This document shows, piece after piece, positions 21,986 to 42,300 of a DNA stretch of 64,000 nucleotides (the stretch's first letter is position 1; each line of letters starts with the position of its first letter). Source of the DNA: Nymphaea colorata (taxonomy: Eukaryota > Streptophyta > Magnoliopsida > Nymphaeales > Nymphaeaceae); assembly GCF_008831285.2 (NCBI RefSeq), contig NC_045151.1, positions 9,178,571 to 9,242,570 on the forward strand, given 5' to 3'. Position numbers and translations under genes: made by a program. Under the pieces are notes generated by a model. It was not told where the DNA came from. It worked only from the letters and a program-made list of their open reading frames with translations, and made no database searches.

Positions 21986-23849
21986 GGTTGAACTAGCAAC
22001 CTGAAAACAAGGTATTGAAGAGTAGGATAAACATGTCCATGTTTAATCCACCAAGATATAAGTAGATAATCACCTTAAGTAGATAATCATCTTTATCTAC
22101 AGTTGCACATATATCTTCTTCAATTCCTGTAGAAAACCTTACAAACTCTTCTTGAGCTCCTCGATTTTGATGTACATCAATAAAAATCCTATTAAGATAT
22201 GCCAATCTGTTTTTTGATAATTCTGGATCCATATGTGGTGGGGTTCTTCCAATACCTTGTGCAAGCCACTTTTTTCCATAATATTTAGGATTCAATGAAT
22301 GTGCCATGCATTGAAGAGGATTGCTACTTTTATCCCATCTTGCAATCTATATTTTATGCACATGATAAAAAAATGCTGAATCTTCAAGTGCAATATTTCT
22401 TTTCTCATGCTTAAAAATGACCTCTTGGGTTTTTTTCAATTATAGTGTCCCACATCTCATAAACACAATGCAACGTTGAATTATCACAATCAAGAACTCT
22501 CAACATCTCCCAAATAGGCTCTGTGAATGCAAGAAAATATAAGATTCTATCCCACCACAATCAGTGTTTTGATTGCTTAAGCTTTGTCATCATCATCAGC
22601 ACAATATAAATTCCAATAATCATCAGTCACCATACTAATCAATGCACTTTTAACCCTTTTCATCCTTTTGACCATAACAATTAAAGATGCAAAACGTGTC
22701 TCTACAACTCATAACAATTTTAGATGAGAATGCTTGTTATAAATGGAAAGTGCATGTTGATGATTTACTATGAAATTTCTGATGTTCCTCACATCCTTTT
22801 CCAAGTCTTCAATCCATGAACATAATTCATAAGCATGAGGATCTTGCTCTTTACTTGGTGCATTGGATATACTCTTTAGAGCCAAATTTAAGTTATGGAC
22901 TGCACAATGAGTCCAAAAGATATGAGGGTAATCATGTTCTATCGCAATTCCAGCTGCTCTGCATATAGGTGCATTGTCTGTAATTATTTGAACAACCTTA
23001 TCTTTCCCCACTTCAATTATTTCCGTGAACAATCCTTTAAATACTCAGCACTTTTGTATTCATCAGATGCATCTATTGCTTTCAAGAAAATTAGTCCATT
23101 TGCTGAAGTTGCAATGAAATTAATAAGAGGGTGCCTTTGCAAATCTGTCCAGCCATCAGAAACAATAGAAACTCCGTGTTGCTCCCAAGTTAACTTTTGA
23201 TACTCTAACAATTTGTTCACTCGAGTCTTTTGTTGTTCTAGTAGTCCAGTGCGAAGCCTTTCAGAACTAGGGGGAACATACACAGACAAGTTACAATTTG
23301 CAATATATGTAACTAAATCTCTCCAATATGGACTTCTAGCTATATTAAATGGTATCAATTAGTATAAAAAAATGTCGCCACTTTTAGATCTAATTCTCAC
23401 CGTCCTTGTAAATTAAATGACTCCTTAATTGATTTCTGATTATGAGTAACATCAACAACTTTTCTTTTTTTTGTACCATCTTTAGCATCATCATTTAAAA
23501 TTGAAGCAATGTCAATATAACCGGATGATGTCGTGCCTTTCTTTTTCTCAAAGGCTTCTTGTTCTTTCTTCAACTAATGCAAGCTCTCCTTATTGATTTT
23601 TTTTACATGATTGAATTCCTTGTCGACTGATGTTTAATAGATGTGCTTTCACTTTGTATATGATCCAGTGAACTCATTCCCATAGAAAGAACATAAAAAA
23701 ACTGAATTTCCACCACCTTTAGGAGCTTTCTCTATTATTTTCACCTACGACCATAATGGTGGTCAGTCTTCATGTGCAATAGATGCAGCTGATCCAGATC
23801 CACAACTTGAACTTGTAGGTTGAGAGACTCCTTTTCCTTTGTTCGCCAT
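21986..23849 (-). pseudogene. hAT transposase copy 3, N-terminal and central part
   Basis: The ATG at 23,849 opens MANKGKGVSQPTSSS. A degraded BED finger, the VPPSSERLRTGL block, the DUF659 region (HGVSIVSDGWTDLQRHPLIN, VVQIITDNAPIC), VHNLNLALKSISN and MAHSLNPKYYGKKWL follow. There are several frameshifts and stops. It joins its C-terminal part at 16,989 across the Copia insertion, and ggttg is present at both junctions (16,985-16,989 and 21,986-21,990). Confidence 0.85.
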
Positions 23850-24599
23850 ACTACATTAAAAATAATAAAAGGCTGCAAAAAACATATAATGAACATAAAA
23901 ATGAAGGAATAAAACAATACAACAAATTATAATTTATAGACATGCTGATTTATTTCAAGGTAATGTAAAACAGTCCTCATGATCATACAATGAGAAGCGC
24001 AATGAAGAATGTGACAACTAGCAACAAAAGTATGTCGATGCCTATGGATATTTATCATATGAGAATATTTACAATATGACTTTAACTTTTAATTGAGGAA
24101 TCAAACTTTAACTAGGGGCAAGAGAAAGTGCGAAACACTGGAAAAAGGCAGGGAATTCCATTTAACTACAAAATAAGAAGTTCCAATGTTCCATGGGCTA
24201 TGATGCTAGTTGGCCAGGATTACAAGATCATTAGAGCTTGCTCTGTTGAAGCTTTTGCTTCCAAGGGAAAGTACGGCAGAATATATTAGCTCACTTGTAC
24301 TTAATATGTAGACCAGAAAAAACATGTGCACACAGCCTCCATTTACACAAAAACACACAAATGTTCACAGATTACACACGAAGATGTCTACAGAGTACAA
24401 AAGTTTTGCAATCGGTATGTTCTTCCTCTCATTGCAAATCTCGGTTGGATTAAAACAAATGGCAGCAATGCGTTGACATCACAGCCATACACACTTAAAA
24501 GAGAAAATCCCCAAATTGGAAAAAAAATCAAGAACATGAAACCCCCCAAATCAAGAACATGAAACCCTAACTTTTAATATCGAAAAGGAAAAAAAACCA

Positions 24600-24871
24600 C
24601 TTACCTGGTTGTTGCCGGCTGTCGCCGGCCGTCACCATCGGTCGCCGGACGTTGTCGCCTGCCATAGCTGGGTAATCGTCGCCGGTGAAGTGGGAGAGGC
24701 TGAGAGCTCGTCGGTAAAGTGGGGAGAGGTCAACTTAAAATCGGGTGTTTTGTTGGGTTTGGATCGGGTCTGACCCAGATGATCCAAAATGTATCCACCA
24801 CGTATCCGTATCCGAATTCCCGTATCGGAGTATAGACACGGGTACATGGGTTAAATCGACGTATTTGTGTG
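24600..24871 (-). other. GC-rich leader of hAT copy 3
   Basis: Repeated gccgg and cgtcgccgg motifs followed by a gtatccgtatccg-type subterminal array. It matches the position and style of the leader of hAT copy 2. Confidence 0.5.
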
Positions 24872-25090
24872 TGTAGGAACACGCAATGGAAGAAGAAACG
24901 AAGAAGCAACACAAGATATACGTGGAAAACCTCAGGAAGAGGAAAAAAAAACCACGGAGAAGCTCTAACCTAGGGGCAAAACCGCAACCCTAGGAGAGAA
25001 AGTCTATTATCACTTAGTCAACCGATTACTATCCTTGATCAGAAAATAAGAGGGAGAGGAAACCCGCCCCTATTACGTGATATTTTAACA
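24872..25090. mobile_element. Solo LTR (219 bp) in hAT copy 3
   Basis: Starts tgtaggaacacgcaatgg and ends gatattttaaca, with gtgtg immediately on both sides (24,867-24,871 and 25,091-25,095) as a 5-bp target duplication. The interior contains cgtggaaaacctcaggaag, a wording common in plant Copia LTRs. No internal region or second LTR is present. The duplication is low-complexity, so boundaries could be off by a base or two. Confidence 0.7.
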
Positions 25091-25218
25091 GTGTGTCGTA
25101 GATACATACATATATCCTGCCGTACCCTCGTACCCACATTTTTTAAAGTTGTCGTGTCTGTACCCGTATCTCTGTACCCATACACGTACCCAAACCATAC
25201 CCATACCCATGTGACTTA

Positions 25219-25447
25219 GGTTACAGTCTAGGGTTCGGATGGGGAATCAGGTCGGTATTGGGTCTACTGGACTAACCCAGAAGATTACGATAAATAAGGT
25301 AATTGTGGGGGTCATTAGGGTTATCGGATGAAATTAGGTCTTTCCTCTGGTGAGGGAGTTGCTCTAACTGGGTTAGGGCAGTGCATGTGAGTGAGTTTGG
25401 GTGGAATTACCTTGTATGAGGAGATAGTTAGCAAGTGGTTGCTAACA
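25219..25447 (+). repeat. Left LTR of the LARD-like element
   Basis: It aligns over its whole length with 28,547-28,774 and contains ctggtgagggagtt and gagtgagtttgggtggaatt in both copies. The expected starting T of TG is G here. Confidence 0.85.
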
Positions 25448-25460
25448 AGGTATCAGAGCC
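25448..25460 (+). other. Primer-binding site of the LARD-like element
   Basis: The sequence aggtatcagagcc immediately after the LTR is one base from the initiator-Met tRNA complement. Confidence 0.85.
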
Positions 25461-25482
25461 ATGTTCAAAAGACAACCCGATG

Positions 25483-28400
25483 AAGGACGTTGCAAAGAAT
25501 TTGGATTGAATAGATCAATGGAAGGTGAAACTGGAAGATTCTTTCAATAGGATTGATCAACGCGTTCTCAAGGAACTACAGCTGCAGTGGCTTCACAAGG
25601 ACCACAATGTTTCTGAGCAAATACAACCCAGGATGAAGAAGCAATTTAAGTCTCTAGAGTTATCCATGGGAAATGTTGCAGAGGTTAAGCCTGTAACCCA
25701 AGCAGAGCCTAGGAACATCCAGATGCTTTCTACGGGTATGGAGGAAGCTGAAGACGCTCTAGTCAATGGGTCGATGAGCCAACAAAAGGATGATAGGACG
25801 CACAAGGCTGCACATATCAAGTTTTGTCACAGGGTTCACTGGTGGGGGAAGGAAGCATGAAAAGAATGGATTAGAAACAGAGATGCTCTCACATGTTTCG
25901 TACTACCATGCCGACCAGGTATGCAACAATTTTTTGGGAACTCCATAAAATTCCAGTTATGCAACAGGAAATCGATGGAGGCGGCAGAACTTTCAAAGAG
26001 GGGGGCCTCAACCTTCCTTATCGAGGGTCCTGTCCACTGGACTCTAAAGGATATGCTATGTGTAGAGAAGATGGGGTGTCAAGAAGATGAAGTGTGGGGG
26101 AGAGAGTGCAGAAGGCCACCTGGAAAACCTCCATGGCATTATCGGTTGATATGCAGAGCCATGAACCACCCTCGTCTAGGTTGAAGTTTCCACGATGCAA
26201 GAAGAGAGGGTCAAGGACTTGTTATGTCGTGTGCTTCGTGTGTGAGTTTGAGGAATTAGGTGTAGATGACCATGGGGTCTTGGTGACGACTCCTCTTAAC
26301 ATCCACGGGTGGGCAATCTTCTTAGTTGCCGGTTTTCTGTAACAACCACTTGCAGAGGAGTTCTCTCAGTCTGCTTCTGCTACTCATGTGCTCAGTTACG
26401 TGGGGGAGCATTTAAGAGGAGCAACTGGAGCGATTCAGCACCATATTCAAAAAGAAATTTTCTGTTAAATGGGACAGGTTACGCAATGGCTTTGTTCAAT
26501 GCTTAAATAAGCATGTAAACATTCACTTCGGTATTGCTGATAACCCATTATTGAAGAAACTCTCTGATAGCCTGATATTCACCAAACACTTTGTGGGTGG
26601 AAGGTGCCTTCCTTTACAGGCAGGGCCAGAGGCGAAGGGAGTTGAAGAAGGCCAAGAGGATGCATTCTTAAGGGTTAATCTCCTGAGCATGCGGAAGGTA
26701 ATAAAAGTGAGGCTCAAGAGGAAGACAATCCAGCTGAGGCCTTGACCAGGGAACATGTAGAGATTGACATCTCATATTATGAAGTTGGTTTTAGTGAAAA
26801 GTGGAGTTCCAGGAGAAGATTAATTCCTCATTGAGACAGGTCATCATTCAGGCTCCGATTCAAGAGTAAAATTGTAAATTGGATGGAAGAAGGTAATATG
26901 TTTGCTCTTTGCAGTCACCATTTATATAAAAAGGCTTGCAACTTGCAGATTGGTTGGAAGCAAGAGGCAGCCTACATTTCACTGACCAAGACTATGCTCC
27001 TAGAATGGATTTGCTTCCCAAGGTTCTTGGCATTCATGCTACTGAACTTTGTCTTAAAAAAATTTCCACCAAACATGCAAACTGAATTGGTTTACATGAC
27101 TCTCCTGGCCGACCATACTAGCATGCAAGTGTTAAGCAAGGTAGAGGCGTTATTTAAATTAATGAAGAAGAAAAATGTTTGCCAGCTGAAGGAGAAGGAA
27201 AATGACGTGCCGACAGGCTTCGTTTATAAGATCTTGATTGATGCAAAAGGTAGAGTGGCAGATTATGAGGGGAGGGAACAAGGTATAGAAAAAATGAAAT
27301 ATGTTGAGATAGTTCCTGATGGATATACCCATATCAAGGCAGATGCGGTCTTAAAGGAATGGAAGGAGATCTGCCAAAGGTTGTTACATTTTTATGACAG
27401 AAAGCGCGCTAAGAATCAATGTCATCATTTGCAAAATCAATAAGATTCATTTTGTTGAATAGGAAATGTCAAGTGGAATAAAGGTCACAATTCCACATAG
27501 TCCAAAAAAAATTTTCTCATTTATGTATGTATTGATTGACCCTAAATCATAGCTATCTGGCAAACTCGTGACTCGAGTCAGCGAGTTGATTTATCGACTT
27601 GGTTGAGTTTTAAAATAACTTGAATCAGGCGAATCAAGCCTAGTCAGGCTGAGTCATTCCGAGTTGAAGGGAGTTAGGAGCAAGCGGAGCCAGCCTTGAC
27701 TCGTGGCCAGATTTTTTAGCGATCCGACTTGACTCGGGTGGTTCCCCAGCCAATTGGCAAATCAGCCAACTATGCCCTAAATTTTTACATAATTAGTAAG
27801 GCAAAGCAACTGGTGAACCACATGTTGGAAGAGGGTAGCAAGCTTGTTATGAAATGTGCAATTGGGGTAAAAATAGTTTCCTACTTTTGTCATATTAAAA
27901 TTAAGGACGTAGAGTGCTGCAACACTTTTAATAACATTGTACTTGGCCTTAAGCCTATTGAGGCACAAGGCTGCATTAACGCCGTGGTATGTAGAACTTG
28001 TGAGAATGATCTCAGGGAGAAGCCATATGAAGGAATTTGAAAGCCCATGATGCATGAAGCAACAGAGAGATTCAAGGGTCATGCTCATGTCCTATTGCCA
28101 GGAATTACACTGCCTTTTGAGAACACAACTTGGCTGCTCCCTTCACAAGTGAAATTCCCAAGGGGCATACTCACCAGGATTCCAAGCACAACTGCCTATT
28201 GTACTGAAAATGCTCACCTCATTAAGTGGAGCCGGAAGAACCAGGTAGTCCTTTCAATGCTGATAATTCTGAACACATGTAGTGGGTTTACTTGCAGACC
28301 CTAAAGAGAGAGGGCTGGGAAAGTAGTGGCGATCACTATTCCTTCATAGAGGCCGTTGTAAAGAGCATTTCCCTAGCTATTGCATTTATGGATGCCATTT

Positions 28401-28530
28401 TATCCACTGCACTTGCACAGAGTGCCTCAACAATTGCAGAGCAGGCAACACAATACTCATGTGGGGAGGGTACTTCTCATCCGACAATAATTTCTTTTCA
28501 GCTATTCACACCTTGAGGACAATGTGTTTT
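25483..28530 (+). other. Internal region of the LARD-like element, unrecognised open frames
   Basis: Plus-strand open frames lie at 25,525-25,860 (111 residues; charged and helical, with NRIDQRVLKEL wording, possibly a gag remnant), 25,921-26,184, 26,883-27,443 (186 residues, Lys-rich; contains VPTGFVYKILIDAKGRVADY and YTHIKADAVLKEWKEI), 27,729-28,040 (103 residues, with Cys pairs) and 28,047-28,304. I do not recognise any of them. They share strand and spacing, as exons of a captured gene or a decayed polyprotein would. A stretch of gactcgagtcagcgagt-like wording at 27,560-27,740 looks like a further small insertion. Confidence 0.45.
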
Positions 28531-28546
28531 TTGAAGGAGAGAGTAA
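28531..28546 (+). other. Polypurine tract of the LARD-like element
   Basis: The purine-rich sequence ttgaaggagagagtaa immediately precedes the right LTR, where second-strand synthesis would begin. Confidence 0.7.
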
Positions 28547-28774
28547 TGTTACAATCTAGGGTTTGGATCAGGAATCAGGTCTGTATCAGGTCTACTGGCT
28601 GACCCAGAAGATTACTATAAATAAGGGAATTGTGGGGGTTATTAGGTTTGTCGGATAAAATTAGGTCTCTCCTCTGGTGAGGGAGTTACTCTAACTGGGT
28701 TAGGGCAGTGCGTGTGAGTGAGTTTGGGTGGAATTACCTTGTGTAAGGAGATAGTTAACAAGTGGTTGCTAAAA
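28547..28774 (+). repeat. Right LTR of the LARD-like element
   Basis: Starts tgttacaatctagggtttgg, matching the left LTR at 25,219, and ends gttgctaaaa. Confidence 0.85.
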
Positions 28775-29824
28775 CGACATAGGTCAACTCTGGTGCTTTT
28801 GCTTTTTTGATGAGTCCATGTGGCATAGATAAAGACCTAAATGTGTGCAAGTACACTTTCAGCTTTTACCCATCTAAAATCACCTGTCAAGCATATTATA
28901 TTTTATATTCTAAAATTCCATTGCCGGAGAAACAGCTGAGTGATTTTTGTTTGGTATGCTCACAATGAAATTATGCAACTCTGCGGATCCTTTCTTAGTA
29001 CAAAAGGATCCCAGAATTCCAGAGCTGCAGTAGAAATTACATGAAGTATTTGTAAGAGGTGTAACTTTTGAATGTGCCATGCATCTTTAACATTTGTATC
29101 CTTCAACAGTCTTCTATTGTAGACATTGTTTTTATGGATTAAAGGGGTACCAGTGCATTGTCTGTAGGTAAAGTTCTCATTCTTTGACTAACCTATATTC
29201 ACTTGACTTGGTACTTTGTTTGATCTTTTCACTGTTCCATATTTTCTTTATCTTGCAACGCCTGTGTCCAGAACTGATTTGAATAAATATTTACTTGGTA
29301 GCTCTAATAAACTGATGGTTGTGTGGTAAATCATACTACACAGCTTATTTTAATATCCGCATTATGTTGTCTTAGTCTAACTTGGTGGTCCAATTAAGTC
29401 ACACCTCCCTTGTTAATACCAGCCATGATATTGTCTCTGGCTTGATGATGAAAACTTAAAATAGTTTACCTGAGGTAAAACTTGGGACACTTAAGATAAA
29501 CAGCCATTTCTTCAGTGCAGGATGGTGTTATTGTCAAAGGAAGAATTTCTTCAATATTGTGTTGTAACATTGAAAGTGCCAAAAGGCAAAAAACAGAAAA
29601 GAAAATATGTTTGTATTGGGAACTGAGAAATACTCAAGTGTACCAAAGAACATGCTGTTGTGATAACACTGAAACTTTGTTTACTTGTTGATTTTTCTTG
29701 TTTCCATATATCCACACTGAATGGCTTGTTCCAACTTCTGTCATATTTGTAAGATTTTTGCTGAAGGGACTAGTTTGTAATTACATGTTCTGCCTTTTTG
29801 CTTCATGCATGGAAATCCCTAAAG
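28775..29824 (+). other. Intron sequence upstream of the first recognised demethylase exon
   Basis: Ordinary AT-rich, T-biased sequence. I searched it for an N-terminal exon joining to the JmjN domain and found none. Confidence 0.5.
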
Positions 29825-38868
<9,044 letters not shown>

Positions 38869-39350
38869 AGAGGCCTTAAGCAGCTAATTGTATTTTCAAT
38901 GAGGTGCTGCAGAATGTTGCTGGCCAGATTTGATACATAAGCCACTTTTACAGATTCTTTCATTCAGAGGTAGTTACAATTCGATTTAGTTAAGTTTCAG
39001 ATTTTTCTGAAAGCTTCACAAATTGCGAAGGTACTCATAGTTCACACGTTGACGCATCTTTCGTATGACCATGGACTCCTCAATTGTCAGTCCCAAGGTG
39101 GTAATGGCTCAGAATTCATTTGAAGCTAATAATTGCACTGACTTTTGTTTCATGATTTGGACCAAGCAATTCCTCGTTCTTCAACAGCAAATTCTATTCA
39201 AGCAGAGAAGCTATGGGAAATGGGTAACATAGAGCAGCTACTTTGTCTTTGCTACCTTTCACTCCTAGATTTTATTGGACTATGTTTTCAGTTTCCTTTT
39301 TTTAGTCTTTTTTGTGATGGATGTTAAAACTCTGTTTGGCTTCACATAGC
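38869..39350 (+). other. Probable 3' UTR of the demethylase gene
   Basis: T-rich sequence following the stop codon. No perfect AATAAA was seen near the stop, so the cleavage site cannot be placed. Plant genes often use weak signals. Confidence 0.4.
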
Positions 39351-42300
39351 TGAACAAAATAACCACCTCTTCATTGTCCCCATGGTCATTCGTTCTAATG
39401 TACATATGTTATTGAGTCGATAATAACGAGCTTTCGTTGGTTTTGGATCATTTCCTGTGTGGTTCCATAGAACTTTTGGATATTTTACCGTATTCTGTTG
39501 CACACACCTACATACTATGCAATTCATAGAAGAGATTGATTGTCGTTTATTCCTGCAACTTGGTTGAACCCTGGAAATTGCTTCAGCAACTTTACCATTT
39601 GATAATTGAATATAACTGATGGAGCATGACTCACCTTTGGTGAACCCATGCTGTGTACGGTGCTGCTGGAAAATCAATCTGACTATACATGTATTCACAC
39701 CCGAAAATTTTTCCAAATCTTTTTAGACGGTGATTTGATTTTGAGAATTTCCAAGAAAAATTTCAGACCGGAAACGATCTCCGCTTAACCCACTTTTAAA
39801 TACAAGTTTAGGAATCACTTGTAAAATTCAATTTATAACACGGAATTGCAAAAATTAGGATTTTTATCAAATTTAAGCAAATTTTTGAAATTAAGTTTGA
39901 AATCCATCAAAATTAAAATAAAAAAAGTCAAATTTTCAATCGAGATAAAAAATTCTCATCGGTGAGAATTAAAGATCTTTCAACTGGATTCCAACAGGAA
40001 AAGAGACAATAAGTCAACGTGACTTTCTCTCTCTCTTTGTTCTCTTTTGAGAAAATTGCCTAGAGCGAAGCCTTCTTAAATTTTTTCTAAAAATTATTTA
40101 GGAAATCAATTCGCATGAATCCTAATTTGGATTGAGCTCGAAAGGAACCCAATTGAGACGAGATCGATAATGATCTAGTTCAAACGAACGAAGAGCTAAA
40201 GCGATTTTACCCTTCTAAATTTTTTTTCAAAATAAACTATTTGGATTTTTGAAATAATTAAAAACTGAGGAGGCATCCAAAGAATATGTTTTTCTTCATC
40301 CTCATCTAGTTTTTTTCAAAAGGCAAAAGGGAAAAGTCAAAAAGAGACTTGCCAATAATTTTAATTTCAAGAAAGTGAAACTGGGTATTTAAAAATTAAA
40401 AGGAAAAAAATTTATATGGCAGCCCATTTGGGTGTGCCATTCCAACTGGTTCCAAGAAAGGAACCAGAAAATTCTGGTCAAGTTGAGGGGGAACCAGCCA
40501 TTAAGGACGTCCCCCTTCCTTTTCTTTCTTCTTTTGGAATCAAACCAGCTGGTCAAAGACCAGATTTTTGTAGCTGACATGAAGAGATAGCTCCACCATG
40601 CTTTACTTGATTTTCAACTTAAGCAAACAAGATAAGGAAGCAAAAGAAGAAGAGCTGATTTGCAAGGGAGAAGCTGTCCCTTGCATGCAGCTCTAGCTTC
40701 CTTCCCATGCCAACATCATAGAGATTGTTCATTGATTTTTTGGCTTTTCAAGAAATTTGCCTAGCAACAAGTCATCATGATGACTTGGTGCCTATAACAC
40801 CGAGCTCATACAGTCAACTAGGGACCCTCTTCCAGCTCTCAAGTTCTCATTCTCTCTCAAGCTCCCTTGCTCTAGCTAACAATCTCCTTGCAGCCGCAAG
40901 GTGGACGTCCAGCCTGCTGATCTCCCACCAACCAAGCTACAATAGCCACGTAAGAAAGAAAGACGTCAGTCTTGGACGCAAGCTCCTCCAGCCCAAGACG
41001 TCTACAGCTCAAAGCACCTACAGCCCAAGCTTCCCAAAGCCGCTTCAGCCCCCTAGTCGACCTCTACCATCAAGATGCATTCAACATAGGCGTTCTCAAC
41101 TTGGCTCAAAATCCAAGTCGTCAAGGGAGCCCCTGCTCTACCCGACTTCTTACTCAAGGCATCACCAGCAAGGATGCCTCCCAAGCTGGTTCATTCTAGC
41201 GTCGCCTAGCTGCTCAAGTCGTCCTCAAGTTGAGCTCTAACAAGGTAGGCTTCCTCAAGGTGGTTTAGCCCACTAGCTGACCTTTGCTCAAGTTGATTTC
41301 AGCCTTAACATCAAGTCCAGCTCGGCATCGTTATTCTACCTTAATTTAGGCATCATTCCAGCTTGTGATTGCTTCAATTTTCCCAACAACTCATGACATC
41401 TACCTCTCTAACTGATATTGCCATGCATGTTTGAATTATCCCCAAAAAAATGAGGATTGGACCTCATTTGGCAGCCACAAAGCGGCCATGTTTTCCTCAT
41501 TCTAATTCTCATGATTTGTGTCATTTTCTTTAGTGTTAAATTTCTAGAAATGGTGGATGTTCCATGTGTGCGTAATCAGGTGAATGATGAAAGAAAATGA
41601 CCAACGATCATGGGTTTGGGATGGGATCTTCTCTATTTTAAATAGCCAAGAATGATGTTCAGCTAGGTCGTTATGAAGAAAATGTACATATTAATGGAGA
41701 TAAGCATGCATTCCCACAATCTCTTGAACTCATTTGACCCATATTTCTGTTTTCAAATATCAGAAAATGACATTTTCAAGAACTGATTTCAAGAGGTCCC
41801 ATTTGTGCAAAATTGAAGAGAAGAGCACTATGGTTTGGCTGAGAATGCCATCATTTTGTCTAAGTGATTGAACGAATGCAAAACGAGAGAGAGAGAGAGG
41901 AATGAAGCATGGATGTTCTGTTATTTCTAGAATGCACAACGGATTGGATCTCATGATCTTGTCAAAATGGTTCCACCAAAAATTAGATCTACTAAATCTA
42001 TGAGTATGGTCAATCTTAAAAATGGAACATAGCAATCAAAATGAGCTTGTTTCAACATATTCTATTCCTCAAATTTCAGAAATCTCTATGATTTTGAAAA
42101 GCAATAATTAACCAAAAAGAAAGAATAGTTAATCTAGTCAGGTTTCAAAAGAAACCCCCAGATAAAAAAATGTGTTTTGGTCAAATCCAAAACTACTTGA
42201 GAAATCTGATTCTCACAAATTCATTTGGAAATATGCATTTCCAAATATTCAATCATTTTCAAAATCAATTCAAGCCACTAGCTATTTCTCAAGGCGAACT

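Larger units (their letters stand above)
16342..25218 (-). mobile_element. hAT transposon, copy 3, split by retroelements
   Basis: The left end ctatgtcacatgggtgcggg at 16342 and the right array ending cccatgtgacttag near 25,218 are the same terminal family as the composite element at 10.4-15.5 kb. The transposase runs right to left from 23,849 to 16,586 and is interrupted by a Copia element at 16,990-21,985. The upstream part carries a solo LTR at 24,872-25,090. The right TIR is itself split by the LTR element 25,219-28,774; its last bases appear to continue as acatag at 28,777-28,782. No matching target octamer could be found for this copy. Confidence 0.75.
25219..28774 (+). mobile_element. 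Non-autonomous LTR retrotransposon (LARD-like, 3.6 kb)
   Basis: Direct repeats of nearly equal length (25,219-25,447 and 28,547-28,774) bound the element. A primer-binding site follows the left one and a purine-rich tract precedes the right one. The interior of about 3.1 kb has several open frames but none with a gag zinc knuckle, protease, RT, RNase H or integrase motif. The element would need enzymes from an autonomous relative. It sits in the right TIR of hAT copy 3, with actta on the left and acata on the right as a possible, imperfect target duplication. Confidence 0.8.

Noticed and set aside
25443-25460. tRNA gene suggested by ggtatcagagcc
   Set aside because: It is a retroelement primer-binding site beside an LTR; no cloverleaf can be formed. 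The same applies at 21,725, 55,443 and 59,600.
40725-41240. 171-residue Ser/Leu-rich open frame
   Set aside because: No family motif, no splice context, and composition identical to the neighbouring repeat-like sequence. I treat it as chance.
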